Source: Paenibacillus xylanilyticus (GTDB lineage Bacteria > Bacillota > Bacilli > Paenibacillales > Paenibacillaceae). Taken from it: a DNA stretch of 64,000 nt. The translations under genes were made by a program, and so were the position numbers. Numbering within the stretch: position 1 is the stretch's first letter; each line of letters opens with the position of its first letter. The stretch lies in the NCBI RefSeq assembly GCF_013359935.1, contig NZ_JABMCB010000178.1, positions 170,622 to 234,621 of the forward strand, written 5' to 3'. The notes under the pieces were generated by a model. It ran no database searches. It was not told where the DNA came from and saw nothing but the letters and a program-made list of their open reading frames with translations. This document shows positions 63,979 to 64,000 of the stretch, piece after piece.

Positions 63979-64000
63979 TGGCTGGGGATATAGGATTTGA
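63979..64000 (-). tRNA. partial tRNA, probably tRNA-Gln
   Basis: Only the 3' end is visible: T-loop end TCAAAT, stem CCTAT, acceptor ATCCCCA, discriminator G and CCA. A U1-A72 pair with G73 fits glutamine, but the anticodon is outside the window. Confidence 0.6.

Overview
The window looks like chromosome of an aerobic, spore-forming Bacillota of the Paenibacillus type. The support is Spo0E-like phosphatases, a CdaS-type diadenylate cyclase, a GerMN lipoprotein, a KGG-repeat stress protein, strong GGAGG-type ribosome binding sites, frequent GTG/TTG starts and many sugar-handling genes. No insertion sequence, prophage, CRISPR array or rRNA gene was seen. A tRNA array begins at the right edge. 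All assignments were made by reading the sequence; no database search was run.

Layout. 1-3.8 kb: two Spo0E-like genes downstream of two paralogous XRE-HTH/repeat-domain regulators that share a near-identical promoter, with a possible 27-residue peptide ORF between receptor and phosphatase. 3.9-12.1 kb: flavin monooxygenase, TetR/MFS pair with three operator-like palindromes, Old Yellow Enzyme/LysR divergent pair, secreted erythromycin-esterase-like protein, leucine dehydrogenase. 12.2-16.1 kb: CdaS, a secreted OB-fold protein, a small membrane protein, a 51-residue protein behind a perfect Fur box, and an acetyltransferase. 16.2-21.5 kb: oxygen/nitrate module (Fnr, NreA-, NreC- and NreB-like) with a perfect FNR box, then an Lrp regulator with a split chromate transporter. 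21.8-25 kb: a nine-domain Big_2 secreted protein and a methyltransferase.

25.3-33.3 kb: cytoplasmic glycan-degradation genes (GH88, two lyase-like proteins, one with a cre site), an HELGH protein read from a probable CTG start behind an ECF-type promoter, a GsiB-like protein, a GDSL esterase and a uronate-dehydrogenase-like protein. 33.4-39.8 kb: AzlCD, a regulator fused to a degenerate GIY-YIG domain, a chemoreceptor and a serine hydrolase. 39.9-52.7 kb: a complete peptidoglycan-sugar recycling locus (NagZ, NamZ, ABC importer, MurK, MurQ, MurR, AnmK), followed by a cell-wall amidase and the GerMN lipoprotein.

55.1-61.6 kb: an Fbp-type ABC importer with a translationally coupled metallo-beta-lactamase-fold hydrolase and a divergent LysR regulator. 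61.7-64 kb: a secreted CYTH-like protein, an atypical SDR and tRNAs (Gly, Pro, Arg, Gly, Leu, Lys and a cut-off one, probably Gln).

Most interesting as possible undescribed systems: the receptor/mini-ORF/Spo0E array, the PTS-free MurNAc pathway, the NreABC-like module whose kinase lacks the Fe-S cysteines, the Fur-controlled small protein, and the ABC importer coupled to an MBL hydrolase.
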